From the NCBI RefSeq assembly GCF_004345665.1, contig NZ_SLWR01000008.1:186001-250000 (forward strand): a DNA stretch of 64,000 nucleotides, read 5' to 3'. The notes below the pieces were generated by a model. It made no database searches, was not told where the DNA came from, and saw only the letters and a list, made by a program, of their open reading frames with translations. The DNA is from Kribbella antiqua (GTDB lineage Bacteria > Actinomycetota > Actinomycetes > Propionibacteriales > Kribbellaceae). Position 1 is the first letter of the stretch; each line of letters starts with the position of its first letter. Positions 7,399 through 16,261 of this stretch are shown piece by piece. Position numbers and translations under genes: made by a program.

Positions 7399-8775
7399 TT
7401 ATGCGAGGTAGCCGTCGGGGCGGATGAGGATTTCCGCGCCGTCTGACGCGTGGTAGTGGGCGAAGGCTTCGGGCGACGCACAGGTCCCGTCCGAAGCGTC
7501 CCGTCGTACGACGTCAATCGTATGGTCACCGGTGGACGGCGTGGTCGGGTTGAAGCGCAGCAAGGTGAAGTGAGGGCCGCGGAAGAAATCGAAGAGGCGG
7601 AGGTTGTTGCCGGCGGCATCGACCAGTGGGGCGTCGGGGGCGCGGTCGCCGGGGGCGATCGGGCGGGTGTCGGACAGGTCGCGGTAGGAGACGTCGAGTT
7701 GGCGGGTGTTCTCGCCACGCTCCATCGCGGACTCGTCGCCGTCGACGTGCTTCTGCATCAGTTCCTCGCTGATCCCGAGCACGCGGGCGGCGTTCGTATG
7801 GCGCTCGCTCTCGTAGGTCGCGAGTACCTCCTCGCGTCCGTCGGCCAGCTTCCAGCCGAGGTTGTACGCGTCCTGGACGCCGGTGTTCAGGCCCTGGCCG
7901 CCGGTCGGCGGGTGCACGTGGGCGGCGTCGCCCGCGATGAAGACGCGCCCGACCCGGAACCGCTCGGCCAACCGGACATTCGGCCGCCACACCGTCGACC
8001 AGGTCAGATCGCGCAGCTTCGCCACGCCCGGTCCGGCGTACTTGTCGACGAGCTCCTGCAGGCCCTCGATCGACGTGTCGGCGTCTTCGCCGTCGAGCGG
8101 CGCGCCGAACTGGAACTGGTCGCCACCCGAGAGCGGCGTCATCGCGATCCCCGCCATCGGGTTGCCCTTGGAAGCGAACCAGTAGCCGTACTCGTGGTCC
8201 AGCCCGTCCGCCGCGACGTCGCCGAGCAGAGTCCGGATCGACTCATCCGTCGTACCCTCGAACGCGATCCCGAGGTGCTTCCGAACGAAGCTGCGACCGC
8301 CGTCCGCGCCGACCAGGTAGTCCACGTCGACCGTCTCGCCGGTCGAGAGCTCGGCCGTCACGGCGTCGGCGTTCTGGGTGAAGCCGACGATCTCGGTGTT
8401 GAGTTCGACGCGTACGCCGTACTCGGCCAGCTTGTCGCGGAGGATCTTCTCGGTGCGGGACTGACCGAGCATCCAGGCGTTCGGGTACGGGACGTCCGGG
8501 GTGGGCTCGACGGGCTCGGCCATCCGGCGTTCCATCGCCAGCGTGCCGTCGAGGTAGATCTTCATCAGCGGCATTGAGCGGCCCTGCGCGAGCACCTCGT
8601 CGAGTACGCCGAGATCCTCGAACACCTCGAGCGTCCGCGGCTGCAGTCCGTCGCCCCGCGAGCCGTTGAAGTACTCCGTCGCCTTGTCGATCAGACGTAC
8701 GGCGATGCCACGCCGAGCCAGGTCGATCGCCAGCGTGAGGCCGGTCGGGCCGGCACCTGCGATGAGGACGCTCAT
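7399..8775 (-). CDS. FAD-dependent aromatic-ring monooxygenase
   Basis: Class A flavoprotein hydroxylase of the PheA/TfdB/Rox type, 458 residues. The N-terminal GAGPTGLTLAIDLARRG binds ADP of FAD; YLVGADGGRSFVR is the DG motif; RVFIAGDAAHVHPPTGGQGLNTGVQDAYNLGWKLA is the second FAD motif. A C-terminal thioredoxin-like remnant follows. It should use NAD(P)H and oxygen to hydroxylate an aromatic or polyketide-like compound; rifampicin monooxygenase is one relative. The gene diverges from a TetR gene with paired operators between, which suggests induction by its substrate or a xenobiotic. Confidence 0.88.
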   Translation of the reverse strand: MSVLIAGAGPTGLTLAIDLARRGIAVRLIDKATEYFNGSRGDGLQPRTLEVFEDLGVLDEVLAQGRSMPLMKIYLDGTLAMERRMAEPVEPTPDVPYPNAWMLGQSRTEKILRDKLAEYGVRVELNTEIVGFTQNADAVTAELSTGETVDVDYLVGADGGRSFVRKHLGIAFEGTTDESIRTLLGDVAADGLDHEYGYWFASKGNPMAGIAMTPLSGGDQFQFGAPLDGEDADTSIEGLQELVDKYAGPGVAKLRDLTWSTVWRPNVRLAERFRVGRVFIAGDAAHVHPPTGGQGLNTGVQDAYNLGWKLADGREEVLATYESERHTNAARVLGISEELMQKHVDGDESAMERGENTRQLDVSYRDLSDTRPIAPGDRAPDAPLVDAAGNNLRLFDFFRGPHFTLLRFNPTTPSTGDHTIDVVRRDASDGTCASPEAFAHYHASDGAEILIRPDGYLA

Positions 8776-8791
8776 CTCTTGTCTCCTTGAC

Positions 8792-8820
8792 TGAATTCTG
8801 ATTCACTGAATGTGGATTCA
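8792..8820. promoter_or_regulatory. Tandem TetR-type operators
   Basis: Two copies of TGAAT-N4-ATTCA stand at 8792-8805 and 8807-8820, 15 bp apart, in the 86-bp divergent region between the monooxygenase and tetR. Matching half-sites with different centres are what a dimeric regulator bound twice would need. Confidence 0.8.
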
Positions 8821-8861
8821 CTATGAACCTCGCTAGGGTGCGGTGTCAAGGAGGGATTCGG

Positions 8862-9470
8862 GTGACTGACACGGTGAGCCGCCGGGAGCGGGCGGCGGGG
8901 ACCGAGGCGGCGCTGAAGCAGGCCGCGCGGGAGGTGTTCGCCGAGCGCGGGTACCTGAACACGAAGATCACCGACATCACCGCGGCCGCGGGCCGGGCGA
9001 CGGGGTCGTTCTACAACCACTTCGCGAGCAAGGAGGAACTGCTCGAGCAACTCCTGAAGGACATGCTCGCGGCGGCGGACGAGGCGGTCGTCGACGTCGC
9101 CGGTCACGACGCGGACTTCAGCAAGATCTCAGCGATCCGCTGGCATGTCGCCGCGTTCTGGGGTTTCTACCAGGCGCATCTGCCGGAGATGGTCGCGGTG
9201 AAACAGGCCGCGATGGTCGACCCGGAGCTCGGTCGCCGATTGCAGCGGATCATGGCCGACGACGACCAGCACATGATCGAGCACCTCGCCCACCTGCCGA
9301 ACCCGCCGGCCGATCCGATCCCGGTCATCTCGGCGATGAACGCCCTGATGGAGGGCTTCGCCTACACCTGGCTGGTGGTCAACCCGGCCGACGGCCAGAC
9401 CATCCCCGACAACGACGCCATCGACCTCCTCACCAACCTCCTCCACCACGGCCTGACCGGCCGGTCGTAG
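8862..9470 (+). CDS. TetR-family regulator
   Basis: About 202 residues. The helix-turn-helix region AAREVFAERGYLNTKITDITAAAGRATGSFYNHFASKEELL is typical TetR; the rest is an all-helical ligand domain. The GTG at 8862 is chosen because AAGGAGGG lies seven or so bases before it; an upstream ATG at 8823 lacks a site. It probably represses the divergent monooxygenase and itself through the paired TGAAT-N4-ATTCA sites. Ligand unknown, presumably an aromatic compound. Confidence 0.88.
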   Translation: MTDTVSRRERAAGTEAALKQAAREVFAERGYLNTKITDITAAAGRATGSFYNHFASKEELLEQLLKDMLAAADEAVVDVAGHDADFSKISAIRWHVAAFWGFYQAHLPEMVAVKQAAMVDPELGRRLQRIMADDDQHMIEHLAHLPNPPADPIPVISAMNALMEGFAYTWLVVNPADGQTIPDNDAIDLLTNLLHHGLTGRS

Positions 9471-9573
9471 CAGCTCGCCGTACGGCGGCCTCAGCCTGTA
9501 CGGCGGACCCAGCCTGTACGGCGGACTGCGGCGGTGCCGCGGACTTGGCCGGTGCGCGGACTGGCTGCGGGCC

Positions 9574-9772
9574 GGACCGCCAGGCCATCACAACGGGCTG
9601 CAGGGCACGGACCTCCCGCGGGCGCACGCCCGAGCTCCGCGATTGTGATGGCCTGGACGTCCGCCACCCCGGACCTGTGGCACTCACCAACGGCGCCTGA
9701 TGCCGATCCGCCGCGCTTGGCCGTGGGCTGGCAGGGGCCGACGGCGTGGGTTGATGAGTGGTGCAGGTCCGG
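9574..9772. repeat. Palindromic repeat family A, copy 1 (two adjacent hairpins)
   Basis: First hairpin: arms 9574-9593 (GGACCGCCAGGCCATCACAA) and 9643-9662, 18 of 20 paired. Second hairpin: arms 9669-9690 and 9751-9772 (CCGGACCTG...CACTCACCAA type), 18 of 22 paired. It lies between the convergent tetR and polymerase genes in a 327-bp gene-free stretch. Related copies occur at 17734 and 40467; the arms are kept while the loops differ. The preceding 9473-9545 holds short direct repeats of cagcctgtacggcgga and no credible gene. Confidence 0.85.
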
Positions 9773-9797
9773 CGGGCCTACTCGTCCGAGGGCGGGC

Positions 9798-10769
9798 CTA
9801 CTCCTCTGGCGGGGGTGGTTCTTCGGCGCCTTCGCGTTCGTCGCGGGCGGCCCATTCCATCAGGGTGTCGAGGGAGTAGACGTTGTCGTCGATCGTCTCG
9901 TGCAGGTCGCCCAGCTCGGCGAATCGCGCCGGCACCGTCTCGATCGTGAACGCCTTCGGATCCACGTCGTCGATCTCGTCCCACCGGATCGGTGTGGAAA
10001 CGGTGCCTTCGGGGTTCCCGCGGACCGAGTACGCTGCCGCGATCGTGTGGTCCCGCGCGTTCTGATTGAAATCGACGAACAGCTTCTTCGGATCCCGATC
10101 CTTCCGCCACCACGTCGTCGTCACGTCATCCGGTGCACGCCGCTCGACTTCCCGCGCGAACGCCAGGGCAGCCCGTCGTACGTCGGAGAATCCGTACGAC
10201 GGCTCCACGCGGACGTAGATGTGGATGCCTTTGCCACCAGACGTCTTCGGGTAGCCGACCGCGCCGAGCTCGTCCAGGACTTCGTGTACGACGTGCGCGA
10301 CTCGACGTACACGATTGAACGGGCAATCCGGCATCGGGTCGAGGTCGATCCGCCACTCGTCCGGCTTCTCGGTGTCGGCACGGCGCGAATTCCAGGGGTG
10401 GAACTCGACGGTCGACATCTGCACCGCCCAGGCCACGTGCGCGATCTCGGTGACGCAGAGCTCGTCGGCGGTTCGGTTGTAGCGCGGGAACTTGACCCGC
10501 ACGGTCTCCATCCACGGCGGCGCGCCATGTGGCAGCCGCTTCTGGTGCACCTTCTCGCCGGCGACGCCTTCCGGGAACCGGTGCATCATGCACGGCCGCT
10601 CGCGCAACGCGTTGACGATCCCGTCGCCGACGGACACGTAGTAGTTGACCAGGTCGAGCTTCGTCTCCCCGCGCGCGGGGAAGTACACCCGGTCCGGATT
10701 CGAGATCCGCACCGTCCGCCCGCCGACCTCGAGTTCGATCGCTGGAGACTTCCCCTTGGACTCAGCCAT
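9798..10769 (-). CDS. LigD-type polymerase/primase domain protein (stand-alone)
   Basis: Archaeo-eukaryotic-primase-fold PolDom of bacterial non-homologous end joining, 323 residues. Landmarks: ISNPDRVYFP at the start, VEFHPWNSR, the catalytic DLDP at residues 142-145, SGGKGIHIYV, and VDFNQNARDHT with the third acidic residue. It extends DNA ends with nucleotides, preferring ribonucleotides in studied members. Neither ligase nor nuclease domain is fused and no Ku gene is next to it, as is common for separated Prim-PolC-like genes in actinomycetes. The tail is acidic and proline-rich. Confidence 0.9.
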   Translation of the reverse strand: MAESKGKSPAIELEVGGRTVRISNPDRVYFPARGETKLDLVNYYVSVGDGIVNALRERPCMMHRFPEGVAGEKVHQKRLPHGAPPWMETVRVKFPRYNRTADELCVTEIAHVAWAVQMSTVEFHPWNSRRADTEKPDEWRIDLDPMPDCPFNRVRRVAHVVHEVLDELGAVGYPKTSGGKGIHIYVRVEPSYGFSDVRRAALAFAREVERRAPDDVTTTWWRKDRDPKKLFVDFNQNARDHTIAAAYSVRGNPEGTVSTPIRWDEIDDVDPKAFTIETVPARFAELGDLHETIDDNVYSLDTLMEWAARDEREGAEEPPPPEE

Positions 10770-10824
10770 GCTGCCAACTTAACCGCCGCCGGGGACAACC
10801 GGCATCAACCCGGCGACGATCTTG

Positions 10825-11478
10825 TTACTGCGGCAGATCGACCTTCACCGTCATCGAGGGCAGCGTCACCGTGCCGCCGGTCGGGTTCGCTTGTGACGAC
10901 CAGACCCTCGTGACCGCGAAGGTGGCCGTCGGCGCATACCGCAGGGTGACAGAACGGGTCGTCTCGGGCACCTGGAACACCAGATCGCCTTCGGAGGACA
11001 TTGTGGTCACCAGTTTCCCGGCCAGGGCGAAGCTGTGGCTCCGGGCGTCCACGAGCTGCGCGGTGCGTGGAGAAGACACCGGACTCGAGTAGAAGTAGTC
11101 CCTCGTGCCGGGGAGATTCGTACGCACGTCGGAGCCTTCGGTCCCGACGGCGACCCACATCGTGCCCGATTTCGCCCACCCGAGGCCGTCGGCGGAGGGC
11201 AGAACCGTCACCTTGGTGAAGTGGGTCTGGTGCTCGAGACCGAAGTCTCCCTTGACCACCCGGTGCGGGCCGTACGTGCCGGTCAGGTCTGCGGTGCTCT
11301 TGGACCGGTAGTAGGTCGCGGCCGTCTTCGAGGTCCGCTCACCGGTGGTGAAGGAGACGGTCTGGTCCACCCCGGCGAAGGTCACGATCAGCTGCGCGTC
11401 CTTGCCCTGCGGTACGCCGACGACGACGGTGCCGGCCTGGTCACTTCCCTCGTCCTCCTCGGCCGGAGAGCGCGCCAA
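10825..11478 (-). CDS. Hypothetical beta-rich protein, possibly 5'-truncated
   Basis: An open frame of about 217 residues rich in Thr, Val and Gly with alternating hydrophobic strands, resembling an extracellular Ig-like or DUF4352-like domain. No family is recognised with confidence. The only start that uses the whole frame is TTG at 11478, with no ribosome binding site and a stop codon 9 bases upstream, and there is no signal peptide although the composition looks secreted. This suggests that the 5' end has been lost, or that a shorter internal GTG start is used. It lies between the polymerase gene and ilvE on the same strand. Confidence 0.5.
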   Translation of the reverse strand: MARSPAEEDEGSDQAGTVVVGVPQGKDAQLIVTFAGVDQTVSFTTGERTSKTAATYYRSKSTADLTGTYGPHRVVKGDFGLEHQTHFTKVTVLPSADGLGWAKSGTMWVAVGTEGSDVRTNLPGTRDYFYSSPVSSPRTAQLVDARSHSFALAGKLVTTMSSEGDLVFQVPETTRSVTLRYAPTATFAVTRVWSSQANPTGGTVTLPSMTVKVDLPQ

Positions 11479-11566
11479 CTGTAATCAGGCGATCAGGCCG
11501 ATTGAGCCGGTCGCGCGGCCGACGTGACGCACGCCTCTTCGAAAGGTTGCCTTGAGCAAGGTGAGG

Positions 11567-12676
11567 TCAGGCGAGCCGGGTCAGCCAGCTCCGGGAGTCG
11601 GGGATGCGCCCGTACTGGAGGTCCAGGAGCGTCGAGCGGATCGACTTGGTGACCGGGCCGACCCCGTGGTCGACGGAGTGGTCGCCGATGGTCAGGTCGC
11701 CGTCCGGCCAGGCCAGCCGGCCGATCGGCGTGATGACGGCGGCGGTCCCCGAGGCGAACACTTCGGTGATCTCGCCGCTGCGGACGCCGTCCTTCCACTC
11801 GTCCGCGGAGACCCTCCGCTCCTCGACTGTGTGCCCGAGATCGGCCGCCAGCTCGATCACCGAGGCCCGGGTGACCCCCTCCAGGATGGAGCCGGACAAC
11901 TCTGGCGTGGCGATGCGGCCATCGGCGTACACGAAGAACAGGTTCATGCTGCCGATCTCTTCGAGCCACTTGTGCTCGACTGCGTCGACGAAAGCGACCT
12001 GGTCGCAGCCGTTGGCTACTGCCTCGGCCAAGCCGGCCAGGCTGGCTGCGTAGTTGCCGCCGCACTTGGCGGCTCCCGTCCCGCCTGGCGTCGCACGGAC
12101 GGTGGAGGTCGTCAGCCAGATGGAGACCGGCTTGGGGCCAGTAGCGAAGTACGGACCGGCGGGAGACGCGATGACGCCGAACAGCACCTCACGGGCAGGC
12201 CGGACGCTCAGCGCAGCCTCCGTGGCGATCAGGTAGGGCCGCAAGTACAGGCTGGTCTCGCCGCTGTCGGCAGACGGCACCCAGGGCTCGTCTACCGTCA
12301 CGAGCGCGCGCAGAGCGGAGACGAACTCCTCCTCCGGCAGCTGCGGCAGCGCCAGTCGCTCCGCACTCTTGGTGAACCGTGCGGCGTTGCGCTCGGGCCG
12401 GAACGACCAGACCGACCCGTCCGCGTGCCGGTAGGCCTTGAGGCCCTCGAAGATCTCCTGCGAGTAATGCAGTACGGCGGCAGCCGGGCTGACCTTGAGC
12501 GGCGCGTACGCCGTCACTCGCGCGTCATGCCACCCGCGTTCCGCCGTCCACGGAGCCACGACCATGTGGTCCGTGAACACCTGCCCGAACCCCGGCTTCG
12601 CCAGCGCAGCCGCCCGGGCCTCCGCCGTCGCCGGATCGCTCCGCAGCTCGACTGCGAAGTCCCACGCGTCCGTCAC
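11567..12676 (-). CDS. ilvE: Branched-chain amino acid aminotransferase
   Basis: PLP-dependent class IV transaminase that makes and breaks down Leu, Ile and Val. HYSQEIFEGLKAYRHADGSVWSFRPERNAARF, the conserved GGNYAASL holding the PLP lysine region (AAKCGGNYAAS), and EVFASGTAAVITPIG are all present. GTG at 12676 gives 369 residues, close to other actinobacterial IlvE proteins, and has GGGGA upstream; GTG at 12703 is possible. It lies just downstream of an XRE/TPR regulator gene on the same strand, so the two may share a transcript. Confidence 0.93.
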   Translation of the reverse strand: MTDAWDFAVELRSDPATAEARAAALAKPGFGQVFTDHMVVAPWTAERGWHDARVTAYAPLKVSPAAAVLHYSQEIFEGLKAYRHADGSVWSFRPERNAARFTKSAERLALPQLPEEEFVSALRALVTVDEPWVPSADSGETSLYLRPYLIATEAALSVRPAREVLFGVIASPAGPYFATGPKPVSIWLTTSTVRATPGGTGAAKCGGNYAASLAGLAEAVANGCDQVAFVDAVEHKWLEEIGSMNLFFVYADGRIATPELSGSILEGVTRASVIELAADLGHTVEERRVSADEWKDGVRSGEITEVFASGTAAVITPIGRLAWPDGDLTIGDHSVDHGVGPVTKSIRSTLLDLQYGRIPDSRSWLTRLA

Positions 12677-12713
12677 TGTCGTTCCCCGCTGTTCACCTGT
12701 CACCCAGGGCACG

Positions 12714-13919
12714 CTACCCCTGCCTTCCTTCGTTCCTCGACCCACTGCCCACACTCCGGTTGCCCAGGTACGCGCGCCGTCCCAGCAGCGCCTGCAACTC
12801 CCACGCCCCAGCCGCCTTCCCCCGTACGACGCTCAGTACGCGCTCAGCCGCGTCGTACAAGTAATAGGTGTGCCACTCGTCGGGCAGCTCGACCAGCACC
12901 CGCATTGCCAGAGACAGGCCGGCTGCGATCTCTCCGTCCACCACAAGGCACTCCGCCAGCCCCAGCTCCACTCCAGCCCGCTCAGCCAGCCACCCGGCAG
13001 GACACAGCTCGAGCGCCCGCGCCAGCAGCACGCACCCGGCAGCGCCGTACCCGAGGCTGGCGCAGACTTGCCCTTCAGCCCACCGCGCCTCGTACGCCGT
13101 CAGGTCGCTCAGCTGCGCGCCCGTCGTACTTGCCAAGGGCAACTCATCGGCGACGCCCAGCAGCTGCTGCAGGGTCTGGTGCGCCTCGGCGGCACGCCCC
13201 AGCTCGGCAAGCACCCGGGCCCGAGCAGCTTGCGCCTGCACAACGCAGCCGGGCCGCGTCGCAACCGGCCTCTGTGCGGCTCCGTCGGCCAGCGGCGGCT
13301 TGGTGAGCTCTAGTGCTTCGTCGGCCAGCTCGAGCAACTCCGTCGGGTCGCGCCGCTCGGCCAGCCCGCTGACCGCTTCCCTGGCCCGAACCACGCTGCG
13401 AACCCACGCCTCGCCCGAGCTGTCCGCGGCGACTCGAGCCGCGCGCCACCACCGCCTCGCCGTACCCAACTGGCCGAGCCCGGTCAACGTCTCCGCGATG
13501 AGCACACACAGTTGCGCCGACCGAACCGCGGTGCCGGTCGAGCGCTGCCCCTGCAGCAACTGGACCTCTGCGACGAGCTCCGGCAGCAGCTGAGCCGGCG
13601 GGATGTCGCGCGCGGCGCCGAGCTCCTCGGCCGGCCGCACGTCGTAGGCACTGGTCAGCGCGAGCCAGGCGGCTTCCAGCGGGTCCGCGGGAGGCTCTGG
13701 CTTGCGGTGCATCTCCGCGTAGCTGGCGGTCAGCTTGTCGCCGGTGCCGAGCTCCCGGTCGCACAGGCGGGCCAGATCCGCAGAACCGGGCCGCTGGCCA
13801 CGCTCCACCTGGGACAGATAGCTGTGGTCGTAGCCGACCCGCACTGCCAACTGCCGCAGACTCAAGGCGGCCGCCTGCCTGGACTGCCTCAACTGCACGC
13901 CGAACGCTGCCTCAGCCAC
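12714..13919 (-). CDS. XRE-family regulator with TPR-like C-terminal domain
   Basis: A 401-residue protein. Residues 5-55 form the helix-turn-helix (LRQSRQAAALSLRQLAVRVGYDHSYLSQVERGQRPGSADLARL); the rest is Ala/Leu-rich helical repeats of tetratricopeptide kind, usual in actinobacterial regulators that bind peptides or partner proteins. GTG at 13919 has GGGGAGG six bases before it. A dyad in the intergenic region upstream may be its operator. The divergent small gene at 14128 could be its target or partner; the target is otherwise unknown. Confidence 0.82.
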   Translation of the reverse strand: MAEAAFGVQLRQSRQAAALSLRQLAVRVGYDHSYLSQVERGQRPGSADLARLCDRELGTGDKLTASYAEMHRKPEPPADPLEAAWLALTSAYDVRPAEELGAARDIPPAQLLPELVAEVQLLQGQRSTGTAVRSAQLCVLIAETLTGLGQLGTARRWWRAARVAADSSGEAWVRSVVRAREAVSGLAERRDPTELLELADEALELTKPPLADGAAQRPVATRPGCVVQAQAARARVLAELGRAAEAHQTLQQLLGVADELPLASTTGAQLSDLTAYEARWAEGQVCASLGYGAAGCVLLARALELCPAGWLAERAGVELGLAECLVVDGEIAAGLSLAMRVLVELPDEWHTYYLYDAAERVLSVVRGKAAGAWELQALLGRRAYLGNRSVGSGSRNEGRQG

Positions 13920-14049
13920 AGCATCCTCCCCGTTGTCACTGGGCCGGTCAGGGCCCGCTCACTCGTCACGCCTGGTGGTTGCGGTGCGCACAGTGAAAGC
14001 TACAAGCCCTCACCGACAAAACCCGTCAGAACCCAATAGCCAAAGGCAG

Positions 14050-14073
14050 TGTGGGCTGTTCAGGTAGCCCACA
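14050..14073. promoter_or_regulatory. Dyad in the divergent XRE promoter region
   Basis: TGTGGGCT-N8-AGCCCACA is a perfect 8+8 inverted repeat, with a further TGTGGGC half-site at about 14085. It lies 55 bases before the 14128 gene and is a plausible XRE binding site. Confidence 0.5.
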
Positions 14074-14127
14074 GACCACACCTGTTGTGGGCAGCGTGTG
14101 CCGGGCCAAGCTGCAGAGGTGAACACG

Positions 14128-14526
14128 ATGCAGCGGCAGGCCCGTCTCTTCCGGTTGGTACGCCACACCGATGTCTCCGGTGTGAGCGGCACCTCAGACA
14201 TGCGCGGCGCAGGCACGCTGGCCGAAGGTGTGGAGTGGTCCGACGGCACAGTCGCCGTCCGGTGGCGCGGCCGCTGGCCAAGCACCTCCAGCTGGGACGG
14301 CGGCATCGAAGCCCTGCTGGCCGTCCACGGCGCCGGCGGGCGCACTCAGGTGCACTGGTTCCCCAGCGCCACGCCACCCGCGCGTCCGCTGGTCGACCAG
14401 GGCACACCGCCGATCGCCGTACCAGCAGACGACCAGTTGGGTGCGGTGTGGCTGCCTGCGCCGAGTGCGGATGGGCTGTGTTCACGCTGCGGTCAGCTCT
14501 GGCCCTGCCTGAGCTGCGGCCCATGA
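14128..14526 (+). CDS. Small hypothetical protein with C-terminal Cys motif
   Basis: 132 residues, not assigned to a family. The N-terminal half is polar and mixed; the middle has a W-rich strand pattern (VAVRWRGRWPSTSSWDGG). The C-terminus has CSRCGQLWPCLSC, four cysteines that could bind zinc. ATG at 14128 is preceded by AGAGGTGA. It diverges from the XRE/TPR gene with 208 bp between, an arrangement often seen for a regulator and a small partner protein in actinobacteria. Function not proposed. Confidence 0.65.
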   Translation: MQRQARLFRLVRHTDVSGVSGTSDMRGAGTLAEGVEWSDGTVAVRWRGRWPSTSSWDGGIEALLAVHGAGGRTQVHWFPSATPPARPLVDQGTPPIAVPADDQLGAVWLPAPSADGLCSRCGQLWPCLSCGP

Positions 14527-14599
14527 GACCTCGGCCAACCGCGCGGGTCCTGTGGATTTCCGGTGCCGCTTTGTGGGCCCGCGCTGGTATGAAGGAGGC

Positions 14600-16261
14600 A
14601 TGACAGCGTCAACGACCCGACCGGTGATTCTCACCGTGGACGACGATCCGGGGGTGTCCCGGTCGATCGCCCGTGATCTGCGCCGCCGGTACGGCGAGGA
14701 GCACCGCATTGTCCGGGCGGAGAATCCAGGGCAGGCGCTGGATGCCCTCCGCGAGCTCAAGCTGCGCGGCGAGCCGGTGGCGCTGCTGCTCGCCGACTAC
14801 CGGATGCCACAAATGTCCGGCATCGAGTTCCTCGAAGCCGCGATGGATTTGTTCCCGTTGGCTCGGCGTGTGCTGCTCACGGCGTACGCCGACACCGACG
14901 CGGCCATCCAGGCCATCAACGTGGTTGACCTCGACCACTACCTGCTGAAGCCGTGGAATCCACCGGAGGAGAAGCTCTATCCGGTGGTCGACGCGATGCT
15001 CGACCTGTGGAAATCGACCCCGGAGCCGTCGACCGACGAGACCCGGGTGATCGGTCACCGCTGGTCGGCGCCGTCGTTCGCGGCCCGCGACTTCCTCGCG
15101 CGCAACGCCGTGCCTTATCGCTGGTACGGCGTCGACGAGGAGGAAAGCAAGCGATTGCTGGAAGCGGCCGGGTTGGACGGTTCGACCCTCCCGGTGATCA
15201 TCACGCCCGACGGCACGGTCATGGTCGCGCCGACCGAGTCCGAGCTGGCCGACAAGGTCGGGCTCTCCACCGCCCCGGCGAAGGACTTCTACGACCTGGT
15301 CGTGGTCGGCGGCGGACCCGCCGGCCTCGGTGCTGCCGTGTACGGCGCGAGTGAGGGCCTCCGGACCGTCTTGGTCGAGCAGTTGGCGACCGGTGGTCAG
15401 GCCGGTCAGTCGAGCCGGATCGAGAACTATCTGGGCTTCCCGGACGGCGTCTCGGGCGCTCAGCTGACCGATCGGGCCCGGCGGCAGGCGGTTCGGTTCG
15501 GCGCGGAGCTGCTGACCGCGCGGGAGGTGGTCGGGCTGGAGACGCTGGGATCCGCTCGTCGGTTGCGGTTCTCCGACGGCAGTGAGATCTCGTCGCACTC
15601 GGTGATCCTGGCGACCGGCGTCTCGTACCGGACGCTCGAAGCGCCCGGTGTCGACGACCTGTGCGGCCGCGGCATCTACTACGGCTCGGCGACGACCGAA
15701 GGGCCGAGCTGTGCCGGCCAGGAGGTCTACATCATCGGCGGCGCGAACTCAGCCGGCCAGGCCGCGGTCTATTTCTCGAAACATGCCAAACGCGTGCATA
15801 TGCTGGTAAGAGGACCATCGTTGACGGCCACGATGTCGTCGTACCTGATCAATCAGATCGACGAGATCGACAACATCGAGGTCCACACCTGTACGCAGGT
15901 GGTCTCCTGCAAGGGCTCGGACCACCTCGAACGGGCAATCCTGCACAACAGTGCGACCGGTGAGAGCCGTGAGGTGGACACGGAGTGGATGTTCGTGTTC
16001 ATCGGTGCGGCGCCGCGGACGGACTGGCTGCCGGGTGACCTGCTTCGCGACGAGCGCGGCTTCGTGCTCACCGGCCCGGACCTGCACGGCAAGCCGCCGG
16101 GCTGGACGCTGGAGCGGGAGCCGTACCACCTGGAGACGAGCATGCCGGGCGTGTTCGCCGCCGGCGACGTACGGGCCGAGTCGGTGAAGCGGGTCGCCTC
16201 CGCGGTCGGCGACGGAGCGATGGCCGTGACACTGGTGCACCGATACCTGGAGATGCTCTGA
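14600..16261 (+). CDS. Response regulator receiver fused to thioredoxin reductase-like oxidoreductase
   Basis: A 553-residue fusion. Residues 1-125 are a CheY-like receiver: acidic pocket D14-D16, phospho-acceptor D66 in LLLADYRMP, T94 and K117. Residues 145-225 look like a glutaredoxin-type fold without CxxC. From about 233 there is a TrxB-like FAD/NAD(P)H module (VVVGGGPAGLGAAVYGA, VYIIGGANSAGQAA, GVFAAGDVR). The usual redox CxxC is replaced by GPSCAG with a single cysteine, so disulfide transfer as in TrxB is doubtful. A good AAGGAGG precedes the ATG. The stop overlaps the kinase ATG by one base, so the kinase is almost certainly its partner. Confidence 0.9.
   Translation: MTASTTRPVILTVDDDPGVSRSIARDLRRRYGEEHRIVRAENPGQALDALRELKLRGEPVALLLADYRMPQMSGIEFLEAAMDLFPLARRVLLTAYADTDAAIQAINVVDLDHYLLKPWNPPEEKLYPVVDAMLDLWKSTPEPSTDETRVIGHRWSAPSFAARDFLARNAVPYRWYGVDEEESKRLLEAAGLDGSTLPVIITPDGTVMVAPTESELADKVGLSTAPAKDFYDLVVVGGGPAGLGAAVYGASEGLRTVLVEQLATGGQAGQSSRIENYLGFPDGVSGAQLTDRARRQAVRFGAELLTAREVVGLETLGSARRLRFSDGSEISSHSVILATGVSYRTLEAPGVDDLCGRGIYYGSATTEGPSCAGQEVYIIGGANSAGQAAVYFSKHAKRVHMLVRGPSLTATMSSYLINQIDEIDNIEVHTCTQVVSCKGSDHLERAILHNSATGESREVDTEWMFVFIGAAPRTDWLPGDLLRDERGFVLTGPDLHGKPPGWTLEREPYHLETSMPGVFAAGDVRAESVKRVASAVGDGAMAVTLVHRYLEML

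Noticed and set aside
11550..11561. CCTTGAGCAAGG near the ilvE stop as another copy of the 7325 palindrome
   Set aside because: Only about ten bases are alike and there is no matching second arm.
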